Below the pieces are notes generated by a model, which saw only the letters and a list, made by a program, of their open reading frames with translations, did no database searches and was not told the origin of the DNA. The translations under genes and the position numbers were made by a program. A DNA stretch of 64,000 bases from Owenia fusiformis (taxonomy: Eukaryota > Annelida > Polychaeta > Sabellida > Oweniidae): positions 6,081,730 through 6,145,729 of the forward strand of contig CAIIXF020000007.1 of the NCBI GenBank assembly GCA_903813345.2, read 5' to 3'. Shown one piece after another: positions 48,101 to 55,964 of this stretch (position 1 is the stretch's first letter; every line of letters begins with the position of its first letter).

Positions 48101-51100
48101 TTGCGTAATTAGAGACATTGACATACAATCAGAAATTAATCTAAACAATAACTGATTATGTTACGATAATAGTTAAGATGAATGTGCATGATCTATGTTT
48201 CTACAGGGTGTCAAATAAATATCTCCCTCATTCATTTCAAAAGTATGAACTTTTGTACAAGTTTACATATTTTTTCTTTTAGCGTATTCAGCTGTTGGAG
48301 AATAGCAAGTTGCATGTCCATATCTCGCTTAAAACTTCAGTTGTTTATCAATTATTTAACTTTGATAGTCAATGGGCCCATCATCTGCCACATTTAGGCC
48401 GACAGTTCATGCGAGTTTAATGTTTTCAGAATATTTCCAATATTTCTTTTGCATTAGTAAAGCATCAAAATGTCTTCTCAATACATCTCGAGAGGCTTTT
48501 TGGAATAATTAGTTCCACCAGATTCTCTTTCCAGTAGGACATCCACCCGATCTTTTAGGAACGTCCCTATATATGCTTTGGTCCACTGAGGTTGGGGTTA
48601 TTTGAGGGGTATTTGTCATTCCCAAAAAGTCAACGTTTGATGATTTTAACAACTGTTGTGTCAAGAGATGTCTTTCATGCTTACAATATTTATGCCCAAA
48701 CTGCCAAGACATTGTTCTTTCTTCTTCTGATTCTAATTACGGATACATGTACTACTTTTGAAAATATTAATATCCTTCAACTGCAATTTAATTAAATACT
48801 CTGTGATTTTGATGTTAAAATACACGGCGCCCAAGGATATGACTGTAATCTAGTCCGCTAATATCCCCATTCCATCAATTTTGGACAAAAAATGCCATCC
48901 TCCCTTTTCATTTGTGATCCATTTTAAATGGTAAATATTGTTCCAGCATGCGTAGCTTCCCATTTCATCCTGCCAATATATCTATTTGAATCATCATGAA
49001 TAATGAGTGGCATAACAAGTGACTATATATTGAACTCTAAATTTGGAACTATTGACTTTTTATTAGATTGAAACTGTTATCAAAAGCAGCAAAATGTACC
49101 AATATTCATAAAATACTGCAAACCTTTACTTTTTGCTTCAAGTGTAACTTTTTTATTCTGTTTAGTTCATTATTCCTTTGTAGGTGCTCTAACACCTTAA
49201 TGGGGATTAATTAGGTATATAACATGTATGATATCATGTGTTTATGTTAAGGATAAAGGGGGGGGGGCATATTTATCTGACACCCTGTATATTTCTTTAT
49301 CATATCCCTTTTAGTTATTCTATGGTGTATAGCTGACTGCGATCTGTGTGACAAATCATAATGGAATCGTCTCGACAAACTTATCTATCTTCTCTCTTTC
49401 CTTAAAACATGTTGATGAAACGATAATTAAATTCTTCACTGTTTATTAAGTCTTTTTATAACATACCTATGATGATGTATAGTGCAAAGTGTACACAAGA
49501 CAGCGGGCCAATATAAGTTTTGAAAAGCCCGCGCCCGCTAACTTTCTGATTGGTCAAGGCGCTGACGTCATAACCAATCAATCGAAGATAAAACTGCGCG
49601 AGCAATTTTTTTAAACTCACTTCAATCATTTTCAAACCATTTGTTTGTCAATTCTATAAGAAAACGGTACTCTCTGACCAGTCTACATCATCATAGGTAT
49701 GTTATAAATCGTTTATGTCACTATCGTGGCACATATGCCCTCGGTTCTCAGAGATCAATGTCCCTCCCAAGGTCGGTCCATATATCACTGAGACCTCGGG
49801 CATATATGCCACGATAGTGACATAACCTCTAACTACTATATTTCAGGTACTCCACCTTAGTACCCTTTGCAATAATGCCATCTTAATTAGATGATCTATC
49901 TTTCTTGCATGTAGGACCTCATTAAACAACTTTGCCAATTTCAGGGACTCCCTTATTGTACCATTGATAAATTGTGGTACGAGCATATACTCTGGATTTG
50001 TCATATTTTCTGTATTGGGTTTTATGGCAGAGAGAAGGGGAGTGTCTGTAGACCGGGTAGCTACCAGTGGTATGTACTCATGTAGTGTGTGCCAACCTTG
50101 CTTATAATCATCCTTGAATTGTTTCCTTTATTAACCTCCCAAATGATATCCCTAAGGTACCTGGATAGACAGACATTCATAAAAAATATCATAACAAATT
50201 AAACTCTACAATGAATTTTAGGGACTCCATAATTGTTCCATTGATAAATTGTGGAACAAGTATCTATGCCGGGTTCGTCATATTTTCTGTGTTGGGTTTT
50301 ATGGCCGATCGCACAGGAAGATCCGTTAAGGATGTAGCAGCGAGTGGTATGAAAGTATATTTGCGAGCACACATAGAGCTTTGCATATTACTTTTTGTGT
50401 TTTGAAATGTTGCACAATGTGCTTTCTGATTAGACATCAGCTTGTAATACGTGTGTACATATATGATAGGGGCATTGTTTTGTACATACACTTTGTACAG
50501 TTGCTTCTTTGTACGGCACGTGTTTAGCCACAAGGCAACCATAAATGATTGGTACCTAAAGTGCTATGAAAATTAATGTTTAGCGAAGTGTCAAAGACTG
50601 CTGAAAGAGCATCACTTTTAAATCATTTTTGGTGTACTCATAAAATCAATGTAATCACCACTTTTCGGGTGCTTTTTATAGGCCCAAAATCAATGCATGC
50701 TTTTAATGTTAGCAAAATATGTTTTCTGTCGTTGCCTTTTGGGATTTTTGAGACAGTTAAACATGCGTCAACATAACAAAAAGTTGTGCTTTCTGATTTG
50801 ACATCAGCTTGTATTACGGGTGAACATACATGATAGGGGCATTGCTTTGTACATTCATTGTGTACAGTTTTGCTTATTTGTACGGCATATGTTTAGGCAC
50901 AGGGCAACCGCAGAGGATTGATACCTTAAAATGCTATGAATATTAATGTTTAGCGAAGTCTCAAAGACTGCTGAAAGAGCACAATTTTTAAATCATTTTT
51001 AGTGTATTTGTTGATTTGAAGATTCGATGGACTTGGTTTTGAGACAGTTAAACGATCAACAGATCTATTGATTGCGATTTACCTTGACACTAGCCTCACA

Positions 51101-53872
51101 AGGCATAAGACTCTCTTAAGACATGTTGAGAAAGAACTAGGTGTCATTCTAATGTCGATGGTTATATACGTTCCTGGGCATTATTTAGCGTATGGAGAAA
51201 GTCAAAACTCCTCCTTTTTACCGTTTATAATTATGGGGACTTAACTATATGTAACTACTATATATGTCACATTCCGGTTCATGTATTCAATGAGAAACTA
51301 TCATATTTTTCCCTCCCTCTACTCCCAAACTTCTACAATGCTATTCCATTTTTTACAATAGTCGTAAGCCAAATGGTTGCTTAAGCGTCTTTATATGCTT
51401 CATTGTGCTCCTTAGACAAGTTTCAAGCATATGACTCGTGTTGTTAAACTGTTGACTATAATTATATAGTGCATTAATCACATTACTATGACGAGGGATG
51501 TAGTTCTTATTTAATTAATACTTATTCATAAAATACATTTTATCACCTCATACTTGAATGCTTACTTTAATCAATGAAATCACATTTACTATTTAGCTCA
51601 TCAAATTATGTGGCCATAAATTATTTATTTCATAAAATATTTACACATTATATGAAGTGTAGTTATAATAGTAAAATAGTATATATAATTGATCTGTTCT
51701 TCCTCTTGTTTTAACATTTGTATTTACAATTTCAGGACCAGGTTTAGTTTTTGTGGTTTACCCAGAGGGTTTAGCACAGATGCCCGGGACAACAGTTTGG
51801 GCAATCTTGTTTTTCTTTATGATGATGTGTCTTGGATTCAGTTCAGAGGTACGATGTGTTTAACTATATAAACTGCATATATGGGAGATCTTTATCATTG
51901 CTCACTTACGACATTTACCTGGAGGCCACAAAAATCAATGTACTCTACAATAATTCTAATACTAATAATACTATAAAAATCGTAAACCCTTTAGAATATT
52001 AAATATGATTATGCAATATACATAAAAGTATCAAGAAAAGTTTGTGTGATTATTCACTGTTCAGAATCATAATAACTGCAAAGATAAAAAGGAAAATCAT
52101 ATATTGTCTGATCTTTGTTCGTCTGTTATTCAAACAATATTAAAACAATACAATGTACTGCTTTTTTATGTCGCTGTTTGCATTATTCCAGTTTTCTATC
52201 ATCGAATGCGTATTTAGTGCATTCAGTGATGAGTTTCCACAGTTGCTTAGACGAAACAAGTGGGCACCGATAATCTTCAGGGGTATATGTTGTGCTTGTT
52301 TTTTCCTCATCGGGTTGCCCATGGTAACTGGGGTACGTATTCATTTTTTCAATTTTCAATTTTTCAATTTTGATAATGATGCTAATGAACAGTACCTTTA
52401 ATTGTAAACCAAAATGTGTTTCCAAATGTGTAAGTTTCGAATAGTTCTAGTATATAAAGATTTTGAAATTAGTATCGAACATTTATTTAACAGGGAGGAT
52501 TCTACCTGTTCAACATCGTGGATTCCTATACAGGCGGTTTTCCATTGTTGTTCGTCGGATTGTTCGAACTGATAGCACTTGTATGGATATATGGTGAGCC
52601 TACATATCGTGTATGAGGGTCGGGATATTGGTATTAGGCAAATACAATGCATATCTTATTTATATACGATGACATACTAGCTAATCTATTCACTTATATA
52701 TATGAATTAAAGTAGTGGGGTCGAGGATGTAAGAGTTCATTAGTTTTTTATGTTTTTAGGTTATCACAAATTTAAAGACGACATTGAAATAATGTTGGGA
52801 AAGAGGCAGTTGATATACTTTCATATTACATGGCGTTATATCGCTCCACTTCTCCTATTGGTAAGTATTATAGTATTTTTTTATAATATTACTGTATATT
52901 AAACAAGAATTTATAACTCTAATTTTATTTTGCATTTATTACATTTGTATATATATGTATTGAGGTAACAAGATAGTTCATAGCATTTCTTGAAATTGAT
53001 AGCAAGCAAAGTGTATATTAATGATTTACCTTTTCTGAAAGATAAAACACTTTGTGTAATTATGTATATTCAAATAATGTTGTTTCTTAATGATGTCATC
53101 GAAATGGATGGACCCACAATACTCGAGAACTTAAAATCGTGCATCAGTCAATGCGAGATGAAATATTGTATATGCTTTTTTTGATTCAGGCAGTCATAGT
53201 GTTCAGAAGTATACAATACAAGACCCAAACCCTGGATACCATATACGGCCTTTATCGTTACCCACCAGGCGGAACTGCACTTGGATGGCTGATTGTGACG
53301 TTTGCGATAATTTGGATACCTTTATTCTTCATCGGGACATTCTGCGTCAAAGGTGGTGGAATGGTAAGTTTGAAAAACAATGACTCAATATGGTTTACCA
53401 ATAATATATTTATTTGGTTTATACAAACGCAGTATTAATTGTAAGATATAACGTGTAAATATTCATTCCATGACACAATATGGGAATATTTATTATATGG
53501 GACTGATTTTCCAATCATTGCTCCAAGAGCAAACTACATTTTGAAAATGGATTGGACATATTTATTTTGTTCAGTAGATGTACACCGTTGTAAAACATTT
53601 CTATCGTTGATGACATGCGTTTCCCTAGTCTAACCTTATTGTTTTAGTTCTGCTGGAAAAGCATGCAGGCTACTAAAAACTGGCGACCACGTGATCGATC
53701 AGATAGGGAAGGAACAAAATATGATGACAGCTTACATCAGGACGTGTCAACAATCAGTTCGGGACATATCAATTCAAATGGAACGGTACCACCTACGTAT
53801 GAAGAGGTGGAATCAGCCACGGACTATTATTCTGAGAAGCCAAACACATATGCTACTTTGCAACAAGAATGA
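33112..53872 (+). CDS. SLC6 family Na+/Cl- dependent neurotransmitter/amino-acid transporter (15 coding exons, four alternative exon 9)
   Basis: A plasma-membrane, Na+- and Cl--coupled symporter with 12 helices. Joining exons 33112-33156, 39808-40000, 44681-44812, 44936-45115, 45387-45480, 45829-45961, 46148-46282, 46606-46709, one of four exon 9 copies, 51736-51848, 52192-52332, 52494-52593, 52760-52860, 53190-53363 and 53648-53872 gives 664 residues, normal for SLC6, with all phases agreeing. Residues 59-80 hold the TM1 signature [14 protein letters not shown] and NGGG. TM3 has Tyr140. Extracellular loop 2 has Cys164 and Cys174 and sequons at Asn183, Asn186 and Asn205. TM1 has Gly, not Asp, at the amine-contact position, so the substrate is probably an amino acid or related zwitterion. 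TM6 ([11 protein letters not shown], 314-324) is most like glycine transporters but has Ser321 where they carry Trp, and TM8 has Ser416 where most animal members have Asp. Exact substrate unknown. Confidence 0.95.
36727..36911. mobile_element. Small palindromic MITE in SLC6 intron 1
   Basis: The end gtaagcttgtattcgcgaat and the complement of the other end, gttagcttgcattcgcgaat, match. Similarity continues inward through ccagattgacc / ccggattaacc and ctattttatg, so nearly the whole 185 bp can fold back. Confidence 0.7.
37341..37766 (-). other. Unassigned 141-codon open frame, minus strand
   Basis: A long frame for this AT-rich region. Its first two thirds overlap the MITE at 37554-37826 and its last third (residues about 80-141) reads like ordinary protein ([19 protein letters not shown]). 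I do not recognise it and see no matching exon nearby. It may be chance, or a decayed nested sequence. Confidence 0.2.
37554..37826. mobile_element. MITE in SLC6 intron 1
   Basis: The ends acagggtgcgtaccaaatta and the complement acagggtgcgttccaaatta are inverted; the match runs about 27 bp (taagcgaga / taagcgtga). Total about 273 bp, with no coding function of its own. Confidence 0.75.
38042..38918. mobile_element. 877-bp TIR element (cactcccctc family, copy A)
   Basis: The ends cactcccctctataagtttg and its complement (aagtttggcaacc) are flanked by TA at 38040-38041 and 38919-38920. The arms are about 255 bp (38042-38296 and 38665-38918), so most of the element folds into a hairpin. A second, closely similar copy is at 54587-55964 just beyond the 3' end of the same gene. 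Non-autonomous; TA target suggests the Tc1/mariner group. Confidence 0.8.
39808..40000 (+). CDS. SLC6 exon 2 (N-terminus and TM1)
   Basis: Residues 16-79 plus the first base of 80. The acceptor is ttattttctcatttcag and the donor g|gtaggt. It contains the family entry motif WGGQLEFIL and the TM1 unwound segment Gly63-Leu64-Gly65, with Asn66, Trp68 and Arg69 in their usual places. The acidic stretch DEAEEPEK lies just before the membrane. Confidence 0.95.
42457..42565. mobile_element. About 109-bp hairpin MITE
   Basis: The ends tatgccttggtcacatttgctccga and tcggagcatatgtgacaggcata are inverted with few mismatches, and gaatacaatattgaac-type sequence lies in the middle. Too short to code. Confidence 0.65.
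43302..43845. other. Segment open on both strands (143 and 149 codons), unassigned
   Basis: The plus frame 43396-43845 and minus frame 43302-43733 overlap almost completely. Neither translation is recognised and neither shows a clear splice-linked partner. Long open frames on both strands are unusual for this composition, so one may be a remnant of a coding sequence nested in SLC6 intron 2. Confidence 0.25.
44180..44205. repeat. (TA)n microsatellite
   Basis: An uninterrupted run of alternating T and A in SLC6 intron 2. Confidence 0.9.
44681..44812 (+). CDS. SLC6 exon 3 (TM2)
   Basis: Completes Gly80 and encodes residues to 123, from AFLIPY through TM2 ([19 protein letters not shown]). The acceptor is ttcttatttgtag and the donor g|gtaaag. 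Both phase and residues continue exon 2 exactly across NGG|GAFLIPY. Confidence 0.95.
44936..45115 (+). CDS. SLC6 exon 4 (TM3 and first half of extracellular loop 2)
   Basis: Residues 124-183. It contains Tyr139-Tyr140 of TM3, the second of which is the conserved substrate-contact tyrosine, and the loop cysteines Cys164 and Cys174 expected to form the disulfide conserved in animal SLC6 proteins. The donor is g|gtaagt. Confidence 0.95.
45387..45480 (+). CDS. SLC6 exon 5 (extracellular loop 2, glycosylation sites)
   Basis: Residues 184-214, rich in Thr. Three N-glycosylation sequons fall on or next to this exon: Asn183 (NVS, split by the intron), Asn186 (NIT) and Asn205 (NRT). The donor is a|gtaagt. 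Confidence 0.9.
45829..45961 (+). CDS. SLC6 exon 6 (TM4)
   Basis: Residues 215-259, [15 protein letters not shown] then TM4 and the GISSLGK turn. The acceptor is ttattttcttag and the donor g|gtaaat. Ends in phase 0. Confidence 0.95.
46148..46282 (+). CDS. SLC6 exon 7 (TM5)
   Basis: Residues 260-304. It contains [10 protein letters not shown] and the loop [16 protein letters not shown], both strongly conserved in the family. The donor is g|gtacgt, phase 0. Confidence 0.95.
46606..46709 (+). CDS. SLC6 exon 8 (TM6)
   Basis: Residues 305-338 plus two bases of Arg339. It contains [20 protein letters not shown]. Ser321 stands where glycine transporters have a bulky Trp (from memory of the family). 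This exon ends in phase 2 and is the invariant partner for each alternative exon 9. Confidence 0.95.
47400..47524 (+). CDS. SLC6 alternative exon 9a (TM7 cassette, divergent ion-site version)
   Basis: First of four 125-nt versions of the TM7 exon. Acceptor cttttttatttcag, donor g|gtaaga. It keeps Asn348 (Na1) and Ser352 (chloride), but has Cys346 and Phe350 where the other three copies have Leu and Gly, in [14 protein letters not shown]. The C-terminal loop [11 protein letters not shown] is shared with 9b; the two differ at 4 of 43 residues. Including 9a together with another copy shifts the frame. Confidence 0.9.
47936..48060 (+). CDS. SLC6 alternative exon 9b (TM7 cassette)
   Basis: Second 125-nt version, acceptor cattgcacattccag, donor g|gtaaga. 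Helix [17 protein letters not shown] has the usual small residue at 350. The loop is identical to 9a. If spliced after 9a, the reading frame meets a TGA after seven codons. Confidence 0.9.
48204..49287 (-). mobile_element. Tc1/mariner-group relic between alternative exons 9b and 9c
   Basis: The ends cagggtgtcaaataaatat and, inverted, cagggtgtcagataaatat are flanked by TA on both sides (48202-48203 and 49288-49289). Total 1084 bp. On the minus strand at 48509-48712 the words [12 protein letters not shown] fit the segment just before the last catalytic residue of IS630/Tc1-type transposases, but the frame is broken. The insertion explains why the 9b-9c intron (1.88 kb) is far longer than the 9a-9b (411 bp) and 9c-9d (152 bp) introns. 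Confidence 0.65.
49455..49709. mobile_element. MITE, about 255 bp, in the 9b-9c intron
   Basis: The ends tataacatacctatgatgat and its complement atcatcataggtatgttata are inverted copies of about 22 bp. The interior contains gcgctgacgtcataacc. It is non-coding. Confidence 0.75.
49714..49828. repeat. Long hairpin between 9b and 9c
   Basis: The arm ttatgtcactatcgtggcac continues with atatgccctcggt, and the opposite arm is acctcgggcatatatgccac continuing with gatagtgacataa. About 33 bp pair with one or two mismatches around a 45-bp loop. It could be a separate MITE or a fold in the pre-mRNA next to exon 9c. Confidence 0.7.
49945..50069 (+). CDS. SLC6 alternative exon 9c (TM7 cassette)
   Basis: Third 125-nt version, acceptor tttgccaatttcag, donor g|gtatgt. 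It encodes [18 protein letters not shown] and then [12 protein letters not shown]; the loop ends VDRVATSG. Na1 Asn348 and chloride Ser352 are kept. Only 152 bp separate it from 9d. Following another copy, it meets a TGA after seven codons. Confidence 0.9.
50222..50346 (+). CDS. SLC6 alternative exon 9d (TM7 cassette)
   Basis: Fourth 125-nt version, acceptor aatgaattttag, donor g|gtatga. It encodes [18 protein letters not shown], with a loop [11 protein letters not shown] that most resembles GABA-transporter-type members. It has Ala at 355 where the other copies have Ser. After another copy it meets TAA at the fourth codon. It differs from 9c at 8 of 43 residues. Confidence 0.9.
50411..51052. 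repeat. Tandem duplication in the intron after exon 9d
   Basis: Bases 50411-50640 and 50790-51005 are direct copies (gtgctttctgattngacatcagcttgta, atgataggggcattg, aatgtttagcgaagt, caaagactgctgaaagagca); the words gagacagttaaac near 50752 and 51042 extend it. The period is about 375 bp. No additional TM7 exon lies inside either copy. Confidence 0.8.
51736..51848 (+). CDS. SLC6 exon 10 (TM8)
   Basis: Completes Gly381 and encodes residues to 418: [12 protein letters not shown], then TM8 ending CLGFSSE. Ser416 and Ser417 align with the Na2 pair; the first is Asp in most animal SLC6 proteins and Thr in bacterial LeuT. Acceptor acaatttcag, donor g|gtacga, phase 0 at the end. Confidence 0.95.
52192..52332 (+). 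CDS. SLC6 exon 11 (TM9)
   Basis: Residues 419-465, [20 protein letters not shown] then TM9 with IGLPMVTG. Acceptor tgcattattccag, donor g|gtacgt. If exon 9 is skipped, the shifted frame ends at a TAG early in this exon. Confidence 0.95.
52494..52593 (+). CDS. SLC6 exon 12 (TM10)
   Basis: Residues 466-498, [15 protein letters not shown] then TM10 to WIYG. The motif (G)GxYxFxxxDxY is conserved across SLC6. Donor g|gtgagc. Confidence 0.95.
52760..52860 (+). CDS. SLC6 exon 13 (TM11 start)
   Basis: Residues 499-532, [15 protein letters not shown] then the start of TM11 ([10 protein letters not shown]). Acceptor tgtttttag, donor g|gtaagt, phase 0. Confidence 0.95.
53190..53363 (+). CDS. SLC6 exon 14 (end of TM11, loop, TM12)
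   Basis: Residues 533-590. It includes the conserved [14 protein letters not shown] region and TM12 ([13 protein letters not shown]). Acceptor ttttttgattcag, donor g|gtaagt. Confidence 0.95.
53648..53872 (+). CDS. SLC6 exon 15 (cytosolic C-terminus, stop)
   Basis: Residues 591-664 and TGA. A hydrophilic tail with PPTY at 638-641 followed by EEVE, a PPxY site of the kind bound by WW domains of Nedd4-type ubiquitin ligases. Several later tyrosines (650, 651, 658) could be sorting or phosphorylation sites. The function of these motifs here is inferred. Confidence 0.95.
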   Translation, partial: FCWKSMQATKNWRPRDRSDREGTKYDDSLHQDVSTISSGHINSNGTVPPTYEEVESATDYYSEKPNTYATLQQE

Positions 53873-53990
53873 ATTACTTGTCTTACATGTACATAATAGC
53901 AATTCGTGTATATTTTGGAATCCTGTATTTTATTGTAATCCTATAATTGTGTTATAGAGACGTGTTGAATTGTACAGCTGTAACTGATTG

Positions 53991-53996
53991 AATAAA
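53991..53996 (+). terminator. SLC6 polyadenylation signal
   Basis: AATAAA lies 119 bases after the stop codon and is the first canonical signal there. Cleavage is expected about 10-30 bases further on. Confidence 0.75.
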
Positions 53997-54586
53997 ACAA
54001 TGATGGACTCCCGCTGTATATATATTATTAATTATTTATGGTTACCATTCTTATTATTTGGGAGAATTCAAACATTTTTCACCCATGTTTGCACTTTAAA
54101 TCCATAATAACCCCTGTCACCAATTTATAACATATCGTGAATTTTTTGGGAGATATTGTATTATTTGTGATTGCAAGAAACAGATTGGTAGGTCAAGTGT
54201 ACATGTTGCTTATAATTTTGTCAGCCCTATAGATCTGATTCTGCCTTCAATATACTTGGTTGTCACATATTTGCTATTTTGGACAAATGTTTCAAGATCA
54301 AATAGTTTTTATGAACATTATAAAAGTGCATTCTACTACTTCTGTATTAAAATCAAAAAGTACTTCACTGTCAGTGTTTGTTGTTTCGTTTCTTACTGGA
54401 TTATTAGAGCCCTTGGATGCATAATACTCGGGACTGGTTCGCTTTTCAGTAACCTATTGTTACTATTAATAAACGGATAAAATATTTGGATACAAATCGA
54501 CCTCCTTCTTGGTGAAAATGATGAAAATAAGAATTTCCATGAGAGGACCAGTGATGTTTACATTGGAGTGAAATACATCTAAAATA
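53997..54586. other. Intergenic, AT-rich
   Basis: Nothing recognised apart from an open 74-codon plus frame at 54256-54480 that is hydrophobic and resembles no known family. Confidence 0.4.
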
Positions 54587-55964
54587 CACTCCCCTCCATA
54601 AGTTTGGCAACCTTTTTCCCCCATTGAACTACGTGTTAACGCCTCTTTACCCTTTAATTTTTATTTACTTAACCTGCGATGAAAATACTTATACAATAGG
54701 ATAGTTTCTAAATAGCAGAAAAATCAATGAAATCTCGTGCTGCCATCTTTTATTCAGCTTTTAACTCTGGCTAGAGCTCCATTCACTTACATGCTAAAAT
54801 CTTGGAAAAGTGGCTTAATTTCATGATTTATCAAAGTGTGTTTGTTGAATCTGTATAAAACTTGAATGATATACCACATGATGACCCTGTTTATGAACAT
54901 GTTGTGATTAAACATGCTAATGTTGATTGACATACAAATAATCCACGATTTTAAAGAATTTTAGCATTGCATCTATGGACATTTGGCCCAACTTTTTTTA
55001 AATTGTCATAGAAAATTATTCAAATTACATAACTGTGTAAATCAAAGCTATTTTAGGAGAAAACATTCCACTGAATTCAAATATACCATTTAAAAGAAGG
55101 TAATGTAAGTCATTAGAGGTCTAATATGTAAGTCTCTTAAAATCTCACGAAAAACGAGATTTAGCGAGATTTCAAAAGCTATATGGAAACTATACTATTG
55201 ATGGAAACGTAATTTGACTTTAATTCCAATACCTCCAAATTTTCACAATTTTTTTCCTCAATTACAATAGGTCAAAAATTGATGATAAATTTGATGCATT
55301 TTTGAAAATCGACATTCCCATGTTAACCAATGGGAAATGGTAGGTTTGCCGCAAGTCATATGACAGAATATCCATCTATCCGAGTCCTTGCAAAAAATAC
55401 GAGTTAGGCAGGCAATTGAATTTGCTAACTTTATTTAACAAAAAAATTGATATGTTTCTTCAGGTTCAATAAAGTTATAGGGCTTTAAAGTCAAAATTGT
55501 TTTTCAAAAAACCTCTCCCATTGAAATAACACAAGAGGCGAAAAATTATTTTCAAAAATGACTTTGAAGCGCTGTAACTTTAATATTCATCAAATAAGCT
55601 AAACACTTAATGTTCAAAAAAGTTAGACAATTCAATTTCTATATAATTTTTTTTTCTTTGCTGAATCTTTTACTGAAAAGATATCCTGATTTTTGATTTG
55701 CCCGAAACCCTCCATTTCCCATTGGATTACATAGGAATGACGATTTTCAAAAATTCAACAAATCTATCAACAATTTTCGACCTATTGTAATTGAGGAAAA
55801 AAAATTAGAAAATTTGGAGGTATTGGAAATAAAGTCAAGTTACGTTTCCATCAATATTATAAGTTATTTCATCGCCGGTTAAGTAAATAGAAATTCAAAC
55901 GTAAAGAGGCCTTTACACGTAGTTCAATGGTGGAAAAAGGTTGCCAAACTTATGGAGGGGAGTG
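54587..55964. mobile_element. TIR element (cactcccctc family, copy B) with nested insertion
   Basis: Same ends and arms as 38042-38918, flanked by TA (54585-54586 and 55965-55966), highly similar throughout. A further roughly 500 bp (about 54694-55200) is inserted in its left arm. The two family members bracket most of the SLC6 gene in direct orientation, 16.5 kb apart. Confidence 0.8.
54694..55200. mobile_element. Nested TIR element inside copy B
   Basis: This sequence is absent from copy A. The ends caataggatagtttctaaa and the complement of the right end, caatagtatagtttccata, are inverted, followed inward by gaaatctcg on both sides. Exact borders are uncertain by a few bases. No coding function was seen. 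Confidence 0.65.

Noticed and set aside
49257-49270. G-run as a G-quadruplex
   Set aside because: It is a single homopolymer run at the end of a transposon, without four separated G tracts.
50264-50542. Minus-strand 92-codon frame over exon 9d
   Set aside because: It is an antisense shadow of the TM7 exon.
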